A stretch of DNA of 64,000 nucleotides from Ophiodon elongatus (lineage: Eukaryota > Chordata > Actinopteri > Perciformes > Hexagrammidae), in the NCBI GenBank assembly GCA_016806645.1, contig JACSYO010001999.1, forward strand, positions 996,001-1,060,000, given 5' to 3'. Shown one piece after another: positions 59,414 through 64,000 of this stretch (within the stretch, counting starts at the first letter, position 1; each line of letters begins with the position of its first letter). Position numbers and translations under genes: made by a program. The notes beneath the pieces were generated by a model. That model searched no databases, had not been told where the DNA came from, and saw nothing but the letters and a program-made list of their open reading frames with translations.

Positions 59414-60927
59414 GTCCTGGCATTGTATGAAAGTAGGAAAAGAAAAATTTGACATTTTCTTTTTACATTTCTGACTTGACCCTGTTTGGCTATTTTTACT
59501 GATGTTACAAGAAAAAAAAGCTTTTAAGATGAGGACTAACCACTGTGATTAAACATAACGTTATCTCGGACAATGAGTTACTGCAGTGTAACTCCCCCAA
59601 ATTCAATAAAAAGCACGACAGACCTGCTAAAATTCGACACATAGGATGTGCTAGTCATTAGTTTTAATCAACATGAAGATGGCTGAATAGCGGCTAACGG
59701 TAATAACAGCATGAACAGTACAATCAACAGCAACAGTGCGGACAGAGCCAACGGTGTTTACCGAAGGTGGAACCGGAAAGTGGGCACTATGCTTCCGTGA
59801 CGACTGAGCCTGAGCATAGTGCAGAGGGCTGGCCATTAGTTAGCCAGTGGGGCACTAAAAAAACCCAGAGAAGCTTTGAATACAACACACAGAGAGGGAG
59901 AGTGACTACATTCTCTTCTCAGACATTACTCCATCATATCTTTACATTGCAGATAGTTGTTTGTTGTTAAATGTATGCTCTGAATCCCATATATAGAACC
60001 CTTTCAAGTAAGATATTTGCTAAGAGATGGCTGAAAAAACTTTCCCATAACCACTCATAAGAAAGTTCGTTTTCTGAAGAATGAGGTTTGATTTTTTTTT
60101 TTACTTTGAACCATTAAAATATTTCTAAATGGTTACAGGATATTTTTAATGCAAAAAAACGTATTTGTAAAACACACAGACAAAAAATTGCTAAGAATTC
60201 TTGTGATCACAAGAGCACATATTTCCTGGAAGTGAATGTTTGTTTACTGAGCCAAAAAAAGCAACACAGTTATTAGAGTTAGCAGAAGGGCTAATTGACA
60301 TGCAACCTTCCCACCAGAACTCACGAATGACAAAGGTCAAGGCACCCGCATATGTTTATAATAGAGTTGGAAGACGGTTGTACTGACTCCCATCGTGGAA
60401 ATTCTAAATGCCAGCTAATTTACAAGTGCACTCAAATTAGCTTGAACTCTGGTGTGGCTTTCGATCATGCTGCCAGCTGCAGTGTAACACCAATGCTGTG
60501 CAAAGACTTTCTGATTTCTTGCGCATGCAATATATTTTTTATCTCCTGAGTATTTTGTATTATGAAGGCTTTTTTTATTTTTTTAAATAAGGTGTTGTTT
60601 TCTTTTTCAAAAACAAGATGCCTATGAATAAAAGGGATCATGTCCGCCTTTCTTTCTCTCTGTTCAGCTGTGTGTTGTCCCTTCCTGGGGTTATTACACA
60701 GACGTCCACCAGGCTTTGTTTGGCCTTCCACGAGGCTCCAGCGGGACCTAATGACTTTCATTATCAGATGGGGGAATTTAATTTGAGCTGCATCGCTGTC
60801 AGAGATGAGTAGCCCGATAGGGAGTCACGCAGGAGAAAAATAAAAGAGTGAGTAATTACTCTTTAGGGGTGTGGGTGGGGTGGGTGCCGTTTGTGGTTGC
60901 ACGAGAGCACAGTAGGTCGAGACACTG
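59414..60927. other. no recognised gene
   Basis: AT-rich DNA. The 60600-60830 part is high-complexity with TAAT-containing words (CCTAATGACTTTCATTATCA) and is flagged as possible conserved regulatory DNA. Confidence 0.4.
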
Positions 60928-60984
60928 AAAGAGAGAGAGAGAGGGAGAGAGAGAGAGGGAGAGAGAAAGGGAGGGAAAGAGAGA
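60928..60984. repeat. (GA)n-rich microsatellite
   Basis: GAGAGA tracts interrupted by GGGA and AAGG units over about 57 bp. Confidence 0.92.
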
Positions 60985-62044
60985 CACAGAGCGTGGCTTA
61001 TGAAATAAATCAATAGTGAGTTGCCACCGTCAGGTTATGAGATTTGAGTTGGGATCCGTTTCCTCATTGTGACCGGAGCAATGGTCCGCGTTATTATCCG
61101 CGAGGCGGGGAGATGGGTTAGCAAACAAAAGGGGTGTAGTGAGGGGGGAGCCGGGGGAGCATGAGGGGCTGTTTGCGAGGACGCGAGAGAGCGAGGCCAG
61201 ATTAGTAATGTGTGATTAGGAAGCTATTCAGTTGCGGAATTACTGCCTTCTACCTTCTCGACAAACACGACTGACGAAAAGAAATGACGGCGGAAGATAA
61301 ATATTCATCAATTCCGTCTCAATTCCCCCTCCGCGCAGTTTGATGCAACAAATGCCGCGCCTGTATATATGAACACTTTTGCTAAATCTACAAGATAAAA
61401 TAACAGTTGATTGCAACAGATGCAAGATAAAAAAACGTCTGTCTTCGCTGTGCGTCTCGCAGTCAAAGCAGACGTTGACTGCGGCATTGTCTTTCTCGAC
61501 TCTTTCTCACGGCTCACTTTGGCAGCGGAGAAGTGACACCATAGCGCCAACCTTGATGAAGACAAGAAACCTGCGGTAGATGGAAATCTCTCTGAGGTGT
61601 GCCGTTGCCAGCTCCGCTTCTCTGCTCCTCCAGCATTTGTAAATTTCCCATCTGTCTCCACAGGTCTCTCCAATATCAGGAAGCCTGCTCGTGCTGCAGA
61701 GCATCAGTGTGGTAGCTTGTGCTAACCAGCCAAGTATCAGAAGCTGCCAAACAGCACGGGATAAAGGAAGCTTACAGGGTGCAGCTTGTTGCAGCACATA
61801 CAGGCACGTGCCACTGTTAAAAGTCAAAACTGACATTATTATCATTTCAACAGATCATTGGCGTTTGTTTTGACGTGCACTTATTATTTGGTCATAATTG
61901 CCATTACCTAAAATGAGGAAAATACATATTTCATGAATTTTTCTGAAGCGATAGAGCCTGGTGTCTGATGGGAATCAGTGCTAACTTTTTGTGCAGAATA
62001 CAGATTCAACAGCAGAATAGGTCTTCCCAAATGTTGAACAATGT
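60985..62044. other. no recognised gene; CpG-containing block 61040-61500
   Basis: Repeat-free, CpG-containing, high-complexity DNA at 61040-61500, with a G-rich stretch near 61140-61170. No coding domain. Confidence 0.45.
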
Positions 62045-62045
62045 A

Positions 62046-62070
62046 GGGGCCGGGGTGGGGGGGGGGGGGA
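62046..62070 (+). repeat. poly-G tract
   Basis: GGGGCCGGGG-T followed by a run of about a dozen G. Confidence 0.9.
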
Positions 62071-63060
62071 GACACATCCTAAATCTCTTAATGGTTATTA
62101 AAATGGGGGAATAAACATCTTGCATCAGCGTTTGTAGTCTCCTAGCAACACTGAGTCTCGATCATCAGGCAACCAATGCCAACTTGGAGACCTGTATTTT
62201 AGACAGTTTTCAACAAATATGACCGGTAGCTTTTGAAGAATTAAAATGCCTGTTTTCGACTCGAAGAACAATGTAATAAATTATAATTAATAATGAAAAA
62301 AAACATATTATTGCACATCAAGCATTGATTCAGAAGATCAAAGGATCAGGTTTTACCCATTTATGATCAAAATCAGCCTTTTTCTGGTATGCTGAAAATG
62401 AAATGAACGCATCATCTGCATCATTGCAGGTATTGTTCAGGCCACTTTGAAACCCCTCAAAAGCCACGACAACTACGTATGTCAGGATAGATTTCAAACT
62501 GGGATTTCCCTGTTCTTTGTGAACTGCAACAGTCGTTGTGATGGATGTTCACGGTTGAGAGAAAATTGAGATTGAAGCTCAAATATGGGAATCTTTTCGC
62601 TTTGTGGGGCCTCAGTGCAATGCCGGTTCCACCCCCCTCCCCTTTAACTGGTCAAGTTCCTGCTTCGACACTTGTCACTCACCTTGATGAGCTGTCTACC
62701 TTGAACCGGCATTTAGCCTGAGGCTGCAGAAACCAGTACAGTATGTGTAAATCCAGCTGGAGCGGGAGAAGCTGACAGGGAATGTGCAATTATAAAGCCA
62801 AAAGCCACAGCTGGGAGATTTCTTTTCACCATGAGCATAAATTGTTCTTGTCATTTTAATGTCAATATTTCTCACAAATTCTATTCAAACCAATAGAAGT
62901 ATCCCAGCTCTACCTCCAGATGTTCATAATGGTATTAGCTTCATCTGTATGGCCAGCAGGGAGCAGCATTGCTATCTGTTTGACGGTCGAGAGAAATTTG
63001 TATTGAAGACCCTCTCACACTGTCTGTTACCTGCTGCTGAGTCTTTAGTGGTGTCTGTGT
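62071..63060. other. no recognised feature
   Basis: AT-rich non-coding DNA. Confidence 0.4.
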
Positions 63061-63128
63061 AGGGGGGGGGGGGGGTGTATCTGAATCAGGGGTTCCGGGG
63101 GGGGGAAAAAGAGGGACAGGAGGGGGGA
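63061..63128 (+). repeat. G-rich cluster with long poly-G
   Basis: A run of about 14 G at 63062, then GGGG, a nine-G run near 63098, and GGAGGGG. Potential G-quadruplexes; such tracts are also prone to assembly and length error. Confidence 0.88.
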
Positions 63129-64000
63129 AAACACAAAGACAGAGAATAGAGCAACAGTGACTGACAGATGGGCAAGACGGGGGAAACTTAAACACTGTAA
63201 TTCCCTGCAGATCGGATGGGAGTCAGAAGATTAAAATCAAAATGCCCGATTTCATTTGTGTTACATTCACAGTCACTTTGCACTGAGTTTCATTATCAGT
63301 GCGTCACACTCCCCCAGTATGGAGACTATCACCATCATCGCCTTCCTTGCATATTAACACACCATTCCCTGTCATACTGCATGCAGTCTCTAATGGTGAT
63401 AAAAACGAATTAGTCATTCATGCACCGAAACCTAAAAATAACAAGTTATGTTAACTTATAGCTGCATATACTTTCACTTTATTTCCTCAACTGACTGGCT
63501 ATAAGAACAACAAATTACATACTCTAGTGTATAAGATTGAATACCATAACCCTACTTTTGAGAAGCACCCCCTTATTTACAATTTTAATCTCAGTTAATC
63601 TGGAAAATATCTTTTTTTAACATGTGTGCTGCCCTTTATCGGCATCTCCATCATCTTTATAAATCCATACACACAAAAGGATAAAAGCTTTCATGTGGAC
63701 TCATCATGTCCTTCAATTCCATAAAAATAGTAGGTTGGTGGCTCTAATAACTCCCATAGTCAGTCTGCTTAGCAAATTGGCTGAATATCTTTTTCCCATT
63801 GATATACAGTACTCGTGTACATCAATGGGATGAACATGACACACCACCTGAAATAGGGCCGCTTCTTACTCAGCGCACCTAATGAAAAACAAAAAGTTGG
63901 CAACAAATTTCTGTGTCCTCTTTTGAATGAAGAAGTATTGGCTGCACATTTATTTTCAGCAACTGTATAATGATGGTGGGTTGCTGAGCGTGCCAATTCT
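63129..64000. other. no recognised gene; one hairpin
   Basis: AT-rich non-coding DNA to the window end. An inverted repeat lies at 63795-63829: CCCATTGAT-A-TACA pairs with TGTA-C-ATCAATGGG around a 7-nt loop. Confidence 0.45.

Overview
This is nuclear DNA from a vertebrate, almost certainly a spiny-rayed teleost fish. It is AT-rich and intron/intergenic in character, with long (AC)n, (AG)n and (TA)n microsatellites and no operons or bacterial-type gene packing. It carries many teleost repeat families: RTE-type and L2-type LINE remains, a tRNA-derived SINE, PIF/Harbinger-like and hAT-like DNA transposons and a solo LTR. Family names for repeats come from remembered consensus patterns, not a database search.

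Only one protein-coding exon of a host gene could be supported. It is a 94-nt first coding exon on the minus strand (11582 down to 11489). It encodes the cytoplasmic tail and signal-anchor of a Golgi chondroitin 4-O-sulfotransferase of the chst11/chst13 type and ends at a clean GTAAGA donor. Positions 1-11488 should therefore be the start of its long first intron, with the other exons off the left edge. Positions 11583 to about 11950 are the 5' UTR/promoter side, and the remaining 52 kb is upstream intergenic sequence. No tRNA, rRNA, CRISPR or other gene was recognised.

Layout: 1-7.3 kb (intron) holds L2 and RTE LINE relics, a common teleost repeat, a 1.1-kb PIF/Harbinger-like element with terminal inverted repeats and a small TTAA-flanked MITE. 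11.5-12.1 kb is the exon and promoter. 13.7-14.25 kb is an interspersed repeat. 20.5-29.3 kb is a transposon-dense stretch: a LINE 3' tail, a TIR-repeat fragment, a 2.3-kb internally deleted RTE-type LINE with a 12-bp target-site duplication (TSD), an L2-like 3' UTR with a (TTGAA)n tail, and a SINE with a 10-bp TSD. 34.7-37.2 kb has a 793-bp TIR element and an L2 relic. 38-46 kb has microsatellites and a 25-unit, 11-bp minisatellite. 47.4-47.9 kb is a solo LTR with a 5-bp TSD. 50.4-50.9 kb is a repeat interrupted by a hAT end. 58.5-59.4 kb is a second PIF/Harbinger-like element. Several high-complexity, repeat-free blocks between these (for example 35.7-36.05, 49.9-50.3, 54.8-55.2, 56.3-56.7, 60.6-60.8 and 61.2-61.5 kb) are candidates for conserved regulatory DNA.

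No new multi-gene system was found. The most distinctive items are the chst exon facing a gene desert, the 11-bp helical-period minisatellite, the RTE LINE and SINE sharing a 3' end, and several perfect inverted repeats.
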